Shown here piece by piece: positions 22,950 to 34,076 of a stretch of 64,000 nucleotides of DNA. Below the pieces are notes generated by a model. That model made no database searches. It worked only from the letters and a program-made list of their open reading frames with translations, and had not been told where the DNA came from. The translations under genes were made by a program, and so were the position numbers. Origin of the DNA: Calocera cornea HHB12733. Lineage: Eukaryota > Basidiomycota > Dacrymycetes > Dacrymycetales > Dacrymycetaceae. The stretch is from contig KV423982.1 of assembly GCA_001632435.1 (NCBI GenBank), positions 29,341 through 93,340 on the forward strand, in the 5' to 3' direction. Positions within the stretch are counted from its first letter, which is position 1; every line of letters starts with the position of its first letter.

Positions 22950-23279
22950 TTGATCTGCTGTGCCCCTCAGAGTCAGGCACATCGAACTCCACGATGTTCT
23001 CGTTTTGATTTTACAGTGCATTTAACATCCAAATTCATGAAGCGTGTACCATCCGGAAGCATGTAAGAGGCCATAGATTGGTGGAAATCCACAACCGTTC
23101 CAATTCAAATCAACGGTGCTATACGTCCACCGACGTTTCTAATGAGGGTACAAATGGCGGTTTCCAATGACAGTTTCGACGATGGAGATCGCTCACGGTG
23201 GTTGCAATTATAGTTACAAGGATTGTATCAATGTCATTTTGTCGTCATGACAGACAAACTATTTCTGCATCCACCCATG
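22950..23279. other. Convergent 3' intergenic stretch
   Basis: Lies between the stop codons of the membrane-protein gene and PEX5. Nothing else seen. Confidence 0.5.
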
Positions 23280-25540
23280 CTAGAAATCGAATCCCTCCCC
23301 TCGGAAACTCTCCGCTGAGCGGTCAGGCGCGAGGGCTCGTTCAGCCAGATCGTGGCGATCCTTTGCAAGCATGTAAGCGACGTCAATGCCGGACGAAAAG
23401 GCCAAGCCATACCATCGCAAGGAATGTTCTCCGCAAGGTCTTCCATATGTCTTCGTTGGACTTCACACCCCGTGGTATGGCTCCAGATGGTGCTTTCGAA
23501 CCGGAACCGTCATGCATGGCGATCGCGCTCAGGAAATGTTCTACCGCTTCTTTGTGTGCACCCATATTCAGACCTGATGCAGAAAAAAAGTCACTTCATA
23601 AACAGCAGAAGTACCACATCGCACCGCGACTCACAAGCTACACCGATATTGACCACAGCTCTCGTGTAATTTGGCCAGATTTCCAGGGCCCGTTGATACG
23701 ATCCTATTGCTTCCTCAGGTCGGTTTCCGTTTGAGAGGCAAGAACCAAGTCTGTTCCATAGGACAGCATTCTAGGAGAGTCTCAGCTTCGTCAAGATGGG
23801 AGCCAATGATGAGTACCCACCTCCGGATTAATCGAGAGGGCGGCTTGGAAACATTCGGCTGCTCGATCATATTCTGCTTCACTGTATAACAGCACGCCCA
23901 ATCCCATTTGTATTTCTGGATCGACAGTGTTATTTCGATGCTGTTCTCCAGCCAACGACAGGAACGCGTCCTTAACGAGATCTCGCACAGACCATAAGGC
24001 TTGACTTTGAAGTGATTTGGGATCCAGTAGATTGGCATGTGAAAGGTGAGTCGCCCGCAGGAATCGAGAAAGTGTCAAAAAGCAAGCCATGTCGTAGGAT
24101 TGATTCACATAGGCTATAGCAAGTTCCTGAACAAGGATTCAGAAAACTGATCGTGAGGCAAATCCTTGCTAAATGCACGTACGAGAATTGCTGAGTTGCC
24201 CTCTGGTTGGCCGACACTCCCTTCCACAGCGCGAGCGAGGGCCTTGATACCCTTGTCGTCTCTTTCATCACGCACCAGTACTTGTCCAAGAGTGTACCAG
24301 AGCTGGAATTGAGATGCGTGGTCATTATCGAGGCCATCCGTTTGTATCATGGCTTCGATAATCAAAGCAGACCGTGTCAAGGCGGAGGGGTCGGATGACG
24401 CCAATGACTCCTGCAGCAGGGCAGTAAGCGTATCCCTCAAGTGTCCACTGAGATATGGGTTTTCCAACTCTGAAGCCGCGATTAGATACGTATATGCGCG
24501 AGAAGATCTTAGGACTTTTACCGAACTCGTAATCTCCCAAGTCGGGCAAGCCGTTCTCGTCATACCTCGTCGTCGGACCAGCATCGTCCATATCTCGTGC
24601 GGCCGCGGTGAGCTCCTGATATCTGCGCTCCATTTCGCTGAGATCCCATTCAGGATCGTTCTCTTCCATACGATTTGCACTGAATTCAGCTTCCCATGAA
24701 GCGAGATCCGGCTCCTCATGAGCTTTCACTGCGTCATGACGGATCTGGGTCCATACGCTGCGTCTGCGGCTCAGTAGCGGAACTAATCACTCAATGGAAC
24801 ACCCGCACCTTTCAAATTCAGCATTGAAGTCACGCTGAATCGACTGACTGCCATATTCCTCTTCGGGTTGCAGTGTAACGCGAGCAAATGCCTCCTCAAG
24901 CGCAGCATCCATCGAGGCCGACGCCCTGCCTTTACCCTTCGCATCGAACACAGGTGGCTGAGTCTCTATTCTTGCAAACTCTTGATCCCACATGGATTGA
25001 GGGATCTCAGTGATCCTAGCCTGGGTGGGTACAGTAGCTGACAAAGGCGCATAGGGGGCAGACAAGGGTTGAAATTCGGCGGCCCAAGCTGACTGCTTGA
25101 AGTCTATGTCGCTAGAAGGAGAAGGACGGGATCGATCTGGAAGGGCATTAGAAACGGCCCTTCTTGTCTGGAAAAGTACGCCTACCTTGAGCACGGAGCA
25201 GAGCTGCTTCCATTGCAGCATACACGGGGTAATCATGGCTGGCGGAGGAAGACGAGCTCGGTCGAGGAAACTCCCTCGCCCAAGCCAAGCCTTGAAGACT
25301 CCTGGTCTCCTGAATCCTTGGTTCCGCTAACTGGTTGGAGAAGAATCGAGCCGCGTGAGCCTGGCCAGATGAGGAAGCGGAAGCTGGAGCGGTCAAGGGA
25401 AGGTGGTTGAATCGTTCCACCAAAGTCGACGGTACCGATGTCCGGTCGAGCTGAATGCTCCTATCGACATCGTTGTGCTTTTGAAGCTGACTGAGCGCAT
25501 TGACCGGTCCACAATCTGCGTTGGAAAGGAGGGCGGACAT
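23280..25540 (-). CDS. PEX5: Peroxisomal PTS1 import receptor PEX5
   Basis: Eight exons, 629 aa; introns 25137-25185, 24758-24808, 24470-24521, 24127-24182, 23771-23820, 23574-23634 and 23361-23412. PEX5 binds SKL-type signals in the cytosol and cycles at the peroxisome membrane. Seen: a conserved Cys at residue 10 (NADCGPVNAL), the usual mono-ubiquitination site for recycling; several WxxxF/Y docking motifs for Pex13/Pex14 (LAWAREF, SAWAAEF, SMWDQEF, ASWEAEF); a linker with WDLSEMERRYQEL; then TPR repeats (FQLWYTLGQVLVRDERDDKGI; QMGLGVLLYSEAEYDRAAECFQAALSINP; NRLGSCLSNGNRPEEAIGSY). The end reads TLRRTFLAMDRHDLAERAL and closes GFDF. Length fits fungal PEX5 (about 600 aa). The first Met, MSALLSNADCG, is the start. 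Confidence 0.95.
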
Positions 25541-25758
25541 GATGGGAAGAGGTTGGGAAGGACCATACGGTCAACCTAACGCTGTCGATGCTGACGACTC
25601 GCAGTGGAATAGCCGAAGGGAGGGGTATGGTGTATTTCACATGCCGCAAGTCACCGGGGGTGGCTGTACTCAAGTTTCGGAAGTATATGAACCTTGGGTG
25701 GTGGTCCCTTGCACACCACTACTCCCCAACCAACCGGTGAGTGCAGACAACGACTCGC
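25541..25758. promoter_or_regulatory. Short divergent promoter, PEX5 / thioesterase
   Basis: Only 218 bp separate two start codons on opposite strands, so the two genes must share regulatory DNA. No clear TATA box was seen. Confidence 0.5.
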
Positions 25759-26918
25759 ATGGCTCGCTGGCCCCTTGTCCTCTGCGCCTTAGGCGCCCTC
25801 GCCTCCCCCCTCAACCAGATCGCCCTATCTCCTTCTCGTGCCGCCGCCCCTACAGTCCAGATTGGTGCCAATCTCCCGGCCCCGCCCGTGTACGATCCTA
25901 CCGTGCGTCCGCTCGTCCTCTGGCACGGACTGGGTGATTCCTGGGGCTCTCCTGGGATGCTTGAGTTCATGGACATGCTAAGGGAGACACACGAGGGCAT
26001 GTTTGTGTATAGCATTAGGATCAAGGAGGATTTGGAGAAGGATCAGCAGGCTGGTTGGGTGCGCAGTTCACTTGGCATGTATATGCGGAAACGGGCTGAG
26101 ACACCGGGACCGTAGTTTGGGGATCTAAATGAACAGATCGAGCAGGTGTGCGAGCAGTTACTGAATATCACTGAGCTCCAAGATGGGTTCGACGCCATCG
26201 GTTTCTCGCAAGGTTTATCTCTGTGCCGCCGTTTATCACATTGACTCTAACTGTGCCTTGCGCCAGGAGGACAATTCCTCCGTGCCTATGTGCAAACATG
26301 CAACAGCCCGCCCGTACACAACCTCATCACCTTCGGCAGCCAGCACATGGGTGTATCTGACATCCCCATGTGCAAGCCAGGCGACATTTGGTGCCTGCTC
26401 GCGCGCAGCGCTGTCAAGCGCGGTGTGTACAGTGGCTACGCGCAGCATAATCTCGTACAGGTTTGTGCTTGTTTTCCATAACACTTGTCTGCGGAAAGCT
26501 GATGCCGGTGGCGGACACAAAGGCACAGTACTTCCGTGATCCCAAGCAGTACGACTTGTACCTCTCCGCGAACCGTTTCCTCCCCATCGTCAACTCGGAA
26601 CTGCCCCCGCATCTCCCGCCCCCCTTCCCCTTGACGGTCCTCGCGAACCTCGTCTTAATCCGGTTCACGGCTGAGCAAACCGTGAATCCCCCGGTGTCCT
26701 CCCACTTCGGTAGCGCGCCTGCGGAGAACGCCACCGCGGAGATACCGATGCGGGAGCAGGAGCTGTATAGAGAGGACTGGATTGGGTTAAGGAAGCTGGA
26801 CGAGAGGGGAGGCGTGGTCATGCTCATGTGCGAGGGGCAGCATATGCAGCTCAAGAAGGAGTGTTGGGAGCCGATCGTCATGCGGTGGACTGGAGGTAAG
26901 AGGGAGCTGGGGGCGTAA
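25759..26918 (+). CDS. Palmitoyl-protein thioesterase (PPT1 family)
   Basis: Four exons, 328 aa; introns 26059-26115, 26213-26266 and 26461-26522. The enzyme removes palmitate from S-acylated proteins in the lysosome/vacuole. Seen: a signal peptide (MARWPLVLCALGALASP), the N-terminal PLVLWHGLGDSW, the nucleophile elbow GFSQG (Ser codon just before intron 2), LITFGSQHMGVSDIP, AQYFRDPKQYDLYL and SRFLP-like NRFLPIVNSE, and a C-terminal EGQHM giving the catalytic His, with a D in REDWIG as the likely acid. Length equals the family (about 300 aa). An unusual Pro-rich insert (ELPPHLPPPFP) follows NRFLPIVNS. The ATG at 25759 starts the signal peptide; an in-frame GTG upstream was ignored. Confidence 0.92.
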
Positions 26919-27385
26919 TGCCGGTTATCGATACTTCGGTTGATTCACCCTAATCTGGTGTCTCATTGGCTCACGAACGGTTATGTCCATATCTGCACTG
27001 TAACATCAACACTTCCCATCCACAATCTGATCCTGTACTCATGACAACCGTCTATCACAGCAGTGGTCTCTCCCCACCCTAACAATCAAAATGAGCAATG
27101 TATGATGTCAACTGATACGATCGATACTAACATGGCCTGAACGATGCTGCCACTCTTGAGGTTGACAAAAACCTGACCTCGCCCGTCTCACGTAACGTCG
27201 ACTGAGTCAGCCGTCCCAATGGCCCATTGATGTGGGTGAAATTGCGCCCGCGTGTCGGCCCCAACAGCCTCGAAATCCACGCACGTCGAGATTACTACTG
27301 ACCAGCTTGTCGGGCCCGACGTTCCTCTATCTCTGCCTTTCGCTTGCTCCTCACCGTCTACTATACCACCTTGTGCACGACCACG
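26919..27385. other. Intergenic stretch upstream of MPC2
   Basis: 467 bp with no gene seen; contains the MPC2 promoter. Confidence 0.5.
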
Positions 27386-28029
27386 ATGTCCGGACCCGCA
27401 ACAGGAGCTGCCGCTAAGGTCACCCAGTCCCGCCTTCAGGCGTTCTGGAATCACCCCGCAGGTATGCTCCTCTTACGCTTTGAATGCACAGTGCTCTAAT
27501 AGGTGCATATAGGCCCCAAGACCGGTTCGTAATCGCTAATGTCACGAGACCCAAGTATATACTGACCGACAGCCTATGTTCACAGTGTTCTTTTGGGCAC
27601 CGATGATGAAATGGTGCCTCGTCGCTGCGGGTCTGAAGGATCTGAGCCGCCCCGCCGACAAGCTCAGCGTGCCGCAAAACGTCGGTGAGTCTCCCTATCC
27701 AAACTGCAAACATTCGTACATGTGCTGATCCAACCATCAGCTCTGGCAGCCACCGGGATCATCTGGGTGCGCTACTCATTCGTGATCATCCCTGTGAACT
27801 ACAGCCTGGCAGCCGTGAGTGCGTTACCCCCGCATTCGGAAACAGCAGTCTGATTCTGTCAAATAGGTTAACCTGTTCGTTGGTGGCACCGGGATGTACC
27901 AGCTGTACCGCGTTTGGGAGTGCGTAAATCCTTCGGATAGAAATTGGATGCTTGCTAACGCTATGTTACAGCTACCGTCGCGCCCTCGCTAAGCAGACCA
28001 AGCCTGCTGTCCTCCCTGCCGCTGCGTGA
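27386..28029 (+). CDS. Mitochondrial pyruvate carrier subunit (MPC2-type)
   Basis: Six exons, 123 aa; introns 27462-27512, 27525-27585, 27685-27740, 27815-27866 and 27920-27971. Exon 2 is only 12 nt (27513-27524). The carrier imports pyruvate through the inner mitochondrial membrane as an MPC1/MPC2 heterodimer. Seen: FWNHPAGPKTVFFWAPMMKW at the N-terminal amphipathic/TM1 region; GLKDLSRPADKLSVPQNVAL, close to the family's signature loop; TM2 (ALAATGIIWVRYSFVIIP); NYSLAAVNLFVGGTGMYQLY; and a basic tail. Length matches MPC2 (about 120-130 aa). Coding density is low: introns occupy about 42 percent of the gene. Confidence 0.93.
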
Positions 28030-28330
28030 TCTACTGTCGATGAGATATTAAAGTGCTGAAGGTGACGGGGGGCTGCGCTTGTAGACGTGTATGCTTATCA
28101 AAACGGTCGTAATGATGTGTTCGACTGCTGTCCGTGGTGATCACGGCTTGATTGTATACGCGGCGAAACGGTGGATTCAACCTACGTTGAACGACGATCG
28201 CAAGAATGTTTCATAAGTCACTAATACTACGGTACATGCGGTACATGCTTGGCTCTTCGCTGGTACAATGGATGGCAACGACGGTGAGACAATACGAACT
28301 GCCCAACAGTAGACGGTACGCTGCACGGGC
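28030..28330. other. Convergent 3' intergenic stretch
   Basis: About 300 bp between the stops of MPC2 and the APQ12-like gene; nothing else seen. Confidence 0.5.
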
Positions 28331-29089
28331 TCACCGCACCTGCGAGTTCTTGCCCTCCCTCGGCTTCGCGTCACCCTTCTTCCCCTTTCCTCTCCTCTCT
28401 TTCCTCTCCTTCGCTCTTCCCTTTCCCCCAGGCTTCAAATTCACTTGCCCCTCCCACCACTCCTCCGCAGCACGCCTCACATTATCCGCTCCGAGCCCCT
28501 CAACCACCTCGACCCACTGCGCTGCCCGGGCCCCTGTCCCGCCCGCTAGCCACTCCGGCACCCAACTCGCCCACGCCATCGCCTCGTCCGTTGCGAACCA
28601 CTCACGCTGCTGCTCGCCATTAACAAACTTCCACGCTTGGTCGACCAGCGACGGACCCTTGCCCCATCCCCCCCCTGCCCCTCGAGTTCGTCCCCGACCG
28701 CTCGTTGGCGCACTTGTGTCCGTATCCCCCGCATACCATGCCCATGCAACTGCTATGAGGCCAATGATCGTCCCCCATTTGAGCAGCCACGTGCTCATGT
28801 GGAACGCGTATCGCGCGGTGCGCAGCGCGCTCGTCACCGCGAGGTAAATGAGCACGAGCGACAGCAAGGGGAACAGGAGGTCCTGTGTCTGCAGCTCGGA
28901 GGGTGGTGTGCGGGCCAGGCGCGTGAGCTGATAGCCCAGAGATTGGAAGTGGTAGATGATCGGGGAGACGAGGTAGTTGATCAACCAGCGGAGGATATAG
29001 GGGACGTAGGAGGCAGCGGTTTGCAGTGCCGGGGGAAGGTGCTGCAACACTAGCTGCGGATCGTCGAGGTAGTCGCGAAAGTTGTCCAT
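28331..29089 (-). CDS. APQ12-like nuclear envelope/ER membrane protein (tentative)
   Basis: Intronless, 252 aa. Seen: an N-terminal helical part (VLQHLPPALQTAASYVPYIL), two hydrophobic segments (LLFPLLSLVLIYLAVTSAL and LLKWGTIIGLIAVAWAWY) separated by a short loop, then a Gly/Arg-rich stretch, a Trp-rich amphipathic part (WASWVPEWLAGG) and a strongly basic C-terminus (KGRAKERKERRGKGKKG). The layout of two close TMs after a short helix fits the fungal Apq12 family (nuclear pore assembly and lipid homeostasis at the nuclear envelope), but this is recognition by eye only. If that is wrong, it is a two-TM protein of unknown function. Start: the first Met after upstream stops in good context; the longer frame to 29344 is low complexity. 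Confidence 0.6.
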   Translation of the reverse strand: MDNFRDYLDDPQLVLQHLPPALQTAASYVPYILRWLINYLVSPIIYHFQSLGYQLTRLARTPPSELQTQDLLFPLLSLVLIYLAVTSALRTARYAFHMSTWLLKWGTIIGLIAVAWAWYAGDTDTSAPTSGRGRTRGAGGGWGKGPSLVDQAWKFVNGEQQREWFATDEAMAWASWVPEWLAGGTGARAAQWVEVVEGLGADNVRRAAEEWWEGQVNLKPGGKGRAKERKERRGKGKKGDAKPREGKNSQVR

Positions 29090-29566
29090 GACTGCTGATG
29101 GCCTGGTACGTTCATCCAAATCAAACCAAACGGCCAAAAGGGAGAGATGAAGGCAGGCGTCTAGCGGATGATGTCGTGTGCTGTTGACGCCCACACCGAC
29201 GTGTCCCAACGACGTCCGGGCAGTCCCTAGCCAGCTCCGGTCCCGGCTCCCTGACTGGATGCTTCTGAGGCGGGAGCATCCCCGAGTGGCAATCTGCCTC
29301 CCCTTCATCCGCCAATCCGCCTCCGCCGCTTCCGGCCCAGCCATACCCGTGCGCCGTCGATCAGCCCGGGTTCGCCGTGGGCTTGCTCGGCGGCGGTTCC
29401 TCGCTGCGAAGATACCTCCGCGTCTATAAAGTCGCGCCCTTGTGCATGCCCAAAGTCAGAGCCCTGACTCTCCCTCCGCCCGCCATCAACATTGGCACCT
29501 GGTCTACAAGGCCCTCTGCTTCCTCTATCACCCATTTTCTCTTTCGACCGCCTCACACCACCCAAC
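29090..29566. promoter_or_regulatory. Divergent promoter between the APQ12-like gene and a hypothetical gene
   Basis: About 480 bp between two head-to-head genes. The TATAAAG-like word at 29426-29432 lies about 140 bp before the downstream ATG. Confidence 0.4.
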
Positions 29567-30228
29567 ATGTGCTCTGCCCTAAAGCGCAAGAACTGCGAGG
29601 AAGAGCTCGAGCGGCCCGCCAAGGTGGACCTGCCTCCTATATATATGGAGTCTAAACACTGACATTGTACCGCCCATCAGAGCGCAAAGCTCGACCTTGC
29701 CACGCCGCTCCTGTCTGGCTCCCTGCCTCACTTCACCCAGGAGCCGGAGCTGAGGGACGTCGACATGGATGTGGACGTCCTGGTGCCCAGCTCGTTGGAG
29801 AACTCCCCTTCTGCCGCATCTTCTTCTATCCTCCGTGAGCACAGCCACTTAAAGCGCATATATGCGGCTGGTTGACCCGCCTCGCCCAGCTTCGTACCCC
29901 AATTTACAAATATACACCCCTCTGAATCCCCTCGACAGCAGCACTTCCCTGGATACACCTTCCGCCCAGTCCCCCTTCTTCGAAACCACTTCCATCAATC
30001 CCCCGGATCAGTACACCTATTCTCCAGAGGCCCAGCTGCTGAAGCCGCTAGTCTCTCCGACCTCGTACGTCGTACCCTATATGCAGGCAATGAGACGTAT
30101 TGATTGTGAGCAGGACCTGCGGCTGCGAACGTATTCCGAAACTACAAATGTCATGCGCGAAGCCGAACGGAAATCGATCCCTATGGAGCTTCTGCGACGG
30201 CTGCGGTGCAATCGGCATCGTGGCTTAA
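29567..30228 (+). CDS. Hypothetical small acidic protein with Cys-rich C-terminus
   Basis: Four exons, 166 aa; introns 29624-29680, 29835-29889 and 30065-30113, all canonical and together restoring frame. Not recognised. The protein begins with a basic-then-acidic patch (MCSALKRKNCEEELERPAK), continues with an acidic repeat-like DVDMDVDVLVPSS and a Ser/Pro/Thr-rich middle, and ends with a Cys-rich tail (CGCERI ... CAKPNG ... WSFCDGCGAI). Six Cys in about 35 residues could bind metal or form disulfides. If intron 3 is retained, the frame stays open for another 60 codons without the Cys tail, so the spliced C-terminus is the less certain part. Confidence 0.6.
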
Positions 30229-30973
30229 GCGACCTTCGACAACTGAATACGACCTCGACTCGGCATTGTCTTCCATCCATCGCTTCCACCTGTAAAATCA
30301 CTAACCTCCCATCGAACCGTCACCTCGCCTTCTGTTCGTCACCTCGCCTTCTGTTTCTCTGTACTACTCTCTGTCTCAGCATCCAGCATCCACCCTGTTA
30401 ACTGTCAACTGTCAACCCTGTACTGCAGTCTTAACAACTGTCACCATTAACTCCACCAAAATCACAGCCACACGACGCATTCGATTCTGTCGCCCAATCG
30501 GTCTCGTCCCCGGCATATGTATCGCCTTCCAGCTTCCGACCTCGGATCGACATTTCTCTGTTCGACTGGGAATCCCAGCATTGCCAAGCTGTCAACTTTC
30601 TCTAGGCAACTCTCGGAACTCACAGTCTTTCTTGCAGTGCTCGTCTCTTTCTCTCACTATTTTATTTCTTACTCAGGTTCTGATTGACGTCGAGACCGCC
30701 TCATACCTCTGCAGCATCGACATCGACGAGTATCGACAGCCCAATTCACTCTCAGACTGTGAACCCTCACACTGGTGGTTAACATTACCAGTCACAGAAC
30801 ACAGAAAGAGGGTAGGGTTTGTTGATGTGTACACTAGCCCCGATCCTTAGCACTCTGAAATGACAATCCAGAGAGTTCAAAGGATGATCAATCATTCCAC
30901 CCGGGACAATGCAATGTTAAGCTCGTGTAAGAGGGCTATATCACTTAAGCTACTACAGGCATACATAAGCCCA
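30229..30973. other. Intergenic region, convergent genes
   Basis: 745 bp. Contains short tandem words (TGTCAAC repeats at about 30396-30418) and no supported gene. Confidence 0.45.
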
Positions 30974-32163
30974 TCAGAGTGCCTTCATCGCAGGTCGAAT
31001 CCTTGCTACCGCGTCGTCTACCGGCGTCCAATACCTCTTTACCGTCATATGTGATGTGACAAGCTTGGATGGGAGGAGGTGGTGAACCTGGTCCTGAGGT
31101 GGGGCGTGGGGAAAATGAGACGCCAGATGAGTGTTTGCATTGGCACGACTAAGGGCATCCATCGCTCGAGACGCTGCGGCGGAAGCCCCGGACATGCCAG
31201 ATATTGTCCTAACTCGAGATGGCACGACGGATGACAGAGATGGCGCTATGGATGGTGTACGGTCGTGCGTCAAGGAGCCCGGTTTGGGAGACTCGGGAAG
31301 GAAGTCCGACGCAGGCGATTCGGGCCCGGAGAGTATGACCGGGTGCTTGTCCAGTACAGGCGGCGCAGTCACGGCCACAGATGCGAAGGAAGGCGGTCGA
31401 ATCAGTGACATGGGCCGCAAGCGTCCAGGTGTATGAGGAGAACGAGGCGCACGATAGAGCGCCTTATTTGAGCTTGTGTCAATGCTTGGCAGAGCCGGAA
31501 ACTGTGTCTGAACAGACAGCGCAGAGGGGTCGGCAGACGTCTTCTGCAGAGTGGGTGTTGGGGTTCGGTTCCTCTCTACGGATGCTGGTTCGCTAATCTG
31601 ACTCGAATGTGGCTCGGCACGATGTGATCGAATTCGGATTTCAGGACCGTCGTACCCGTCGCCTTCGTCGTCATCCTGCTCACCGTCATCCGGCGCTTGC
31701 GTGGGACTACTCGCGCCGCTTTCGGAAGTCCACTCCTCATCGTCTGCGGCTCCCCCAACCTTAGTGTTCTCCTCCACAGAAGGCTGGCGCATAGCTGAAC
31801 GTCTGCTGGAAAGACGAGACGAAGGCCGTGGCCGATTTAATGAAGCCGAAGATCCATTGGGTCGTAAAGAGGTAATCTGTCCGTGCTTTAGCTTGGCGGA
31901 GAATGTAGCAAAGGAGAAGTAATCACATCCTCAACGCTCCTAATGTTTCGCCTAGGCTTTGATTCCTCATTCAGTGCAGCGCCTTCAGGATGAGCCTGCG
32001 TCAAAGCAAGTCCAGCACTTGCGAGCTTGGTGGAAGAGTGGGAGCGATTGTGTATCCGATTCGAATTGGGACGCGGCCGGCCAGGCGGCCGCCGCTGAGC
32101 GTTTGAGAAACCCGTCTGGGAGTGGCCCTGGGTTGAAGCGACTATCGCGACGGTCTGGGGCAT
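30974..32163 (-). CDS. Hypothetical Ser/Pro-rich, disordered protein
   Basis: Two exons, 379 aa; intron 31877-31926. Not recognised. The composition is Ser, Pro, Arg and Ala with acidic clusters (DDGEQDDDEGDGYDG), several basic-Ser patches (RPRPSSRLSSRRSAMRQPS), and many SP/TP sites. This suggests a phosphorylated, largely unstructured regulatory protein. The C-terminus (HHLLPSKLVTSHMTVKRYWT) is the most ordered-looking part and could be the conserved segment. The start MPQTVAIVAS is the first Met, and the intron joins VED to ITSLRPNG in frame with a good branch site. Confidence 0.7.
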
Positions 32164-32503
32164 GATGAGCGTTGATTCTCAGTACTGGCTGTCGTTGGAA
32201 CGAGGCGAGCCTGTGAGTCGTACAGGCGGACCTTGTTAGATTCGGGGGCAAATTCGAATTTGGTCACCTTTCAGATGACGAGGACTTCGGAGCCATCGCT
32301 CTGCCAGTGTCTAGCTTACAGATATACCTCCGTTTCGGCCTCAAAACAATGCAGTAGGATCTTCTTTGCTTCTGCTGTGGGAATTTGCCTCCGTTGAAGG
32401 TATCGGGTTTCCGCTTCCGCTGTTACATTTGTTTCCGTGGTCCTCGTTGCTTCCGCTACAGAATTTACCTCCGTGGCTCATTGTGCACTCAGATTTTACG
32501 AGA

Positions 32504-33011
32504 TAATTCCTAGAGTAGCACCTGTCCGGAGGCAGACAGACTACAGTAGCACTCCGGGTGCAATTGCCTCGAATGGCACTTTTTAAGTCATAAGTCCACC
32601 TTACTTCTTCATGGAAGCAAAGCGAGCATGACTCTTCATTCTTCTGAATAAAACGGAAGTATTTTGGCCCTCCCGGAGCTAATGTTCAAAGACAAATGAA
32701 TGTGTTGTTGTATGAGAAGAAGTACCTGTCCGCCATCTGCGGTCCCATTTCTTCTCATGATTGGAAGCTCAGATAGTTGCCGCCTGCACGCAGTATCAAT
32801 TACCGGACAATGAAATCCTGAATATTATCCCATTTTGTGCGAAAAGAAATGGTGCACGCTTATTTTGCAGCTGGCTTCAAAATCTAAGCCCTTACAGGAG
32901 CGGGGGTATAGTGCACAATTTGCCCGCCCAAAAAAGTGCCATTCCAGGCAATTGCACCTGGAGTGCTACTGTAGTCTTTCCGCCTCCGGACAGGTGCTAC
33001 TCTAGGAATTA
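32504..33011. mobile_element. 508-bp non-autonomous element with 76-bp terminal inverted repeats
   Basis: The left end (32504-32579) and the complement of the right end (32936-33011) agree at about 72 of 76 positions. Both carry TAATTCCTAGAGTAGCACC at the tip. No transposase is encoded. It interrupts the TTCCG array. Sister copy at 33172-33708. Family unknown. Confidence 0.8.
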
Positions 33012-33171
33012 CCTCCAGATTTTACCTCCCCACCATAATTTAACCTCCGCTTCAGCATTGAATCCCGTGCAGAATCTGGCTCCGTTCAGTGATCTGGTTC
33101 TGCTAAAGTATTTGGTTCTGTACAAAAATGGGTTCGCTCCTAGTTTTGCTTCCGATCCCTTGACAATGAGG

Positions 33172-33708
33172 TAATTCCTCTAATAGCACCAGCCTGGAGG
33201 TGGAGTGACTCAGATAGCACTCCAGGCACAATTTCCCAGAGTAGCACCGTTTTAGTGGGAGAATGTCTCTCATCACGTGCACAAGAGTAAGAGAGAGCTG
33301 TGTTATGCCTCCAAGTCATCTGAGGACCTTATGTTTCAAATTCATCCTCATTAAGGTGGTATATGACAATTATGTATTTTCTTACATTTTTGTCTTCAGA
33401 AGGAATGAGGAGTCATTGCCCAAAGGCTACAAAACAAACACTAATCAGCTCATGAGACAAGCTATTTCTGTTGTGTCCATTGTGTTCTTGCAGTGCAAAG
33501 TAAGCTGGGTTTGAAGATAAGGTCCCTTTTGGGCAGAAGCATTACTTCTGATGCCATATTCCTCTGGTGAATAAGGGTGATTTTGCCAGCACCTGGATAG
33601 CATCACCTTAGTACCTTAACAGGTGCTATTCCAGGAAATTGCACCTGTTTGCACCTGGAGTGCTAGTTCAGTCACTCTGCCTCCGGACAGGTGCTATTTG
33701 ATGAAATA
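33172..33708. mobile_element. Second copy of the 76-bp-TIR element, more diverged
   Basis: The left end begins TAATTCCTCTAATAGCACC. The right end, complemented, begins TATTTCATCAAATAGCACC and continues with the same CCTG.CCGGAGGC..AGTGACT..AGCACTCCAGG order. About 537 bp, no coding capacity; the right TIR has a 10-bp internal duplication. Confidence 0.7.
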
Positions 33709-34076
33709 CCTCCTTGGCAATGGATTTTGTTTCCGCTATACAACCTGTCTCCCTTCTATATTCTGCTTCCACTACCTACTTCTGTTGCTCCTGTGCTGGG
33801 AATTACCTCATCTCTGCTATGACCTTTGCATCTGCCATATGGTTACTTGCTTCTGTTTCTGCGGGAACAAAACAATGAAGCAGAGGTGAATCACTTGGCG
33901 GGACACAGCACCAGGGAGGGGAAACATAGATGTCTCAATGTTGGTGAAGAGGTTGTGGAAAGAAGCAGAACAGAAACAGAAGCACACCAAAATGAAGTAC
34001 TGTAGAAACATGGTTAAAACTCCTTGAGGTCAGTGCAAACGTGCACAGAATCAATCACTCAAGGCTGGCACCAATG

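Larger units (their letters stand above)
32325..33990. repeat. Interrupted TTTGCTTCCGCT-like array
   Basis: Motif copies at about 32325, 32365, 32384, 32407, 32428, 32446 and 32464 are 18-23 bp apart. The array is cut by two inverted-repeat elements (32504-33011, 33172-33708) and goes on between them (ACCTCCGCTT, CTGGCTCCG, TTTTGCTTCCG at 33018-33155) and after them (TTTGTTTCCGC, TTCTGCTTCC, TTGCTTCTG at 33730-33862). From about 33868 the complement appears (GAAGCAGA, AGAAGCAGAACAGAAACAGAAGC), so the polarity flips here as well. Confidence 0.6.

Noticed and set aside
10..32000. Secondary-metabolite gene cluster
   Set aside because: The oxidoreductase and hydrolase are surrounded by housekeeping genes; no synthase, transporter or cluster regulator is present.
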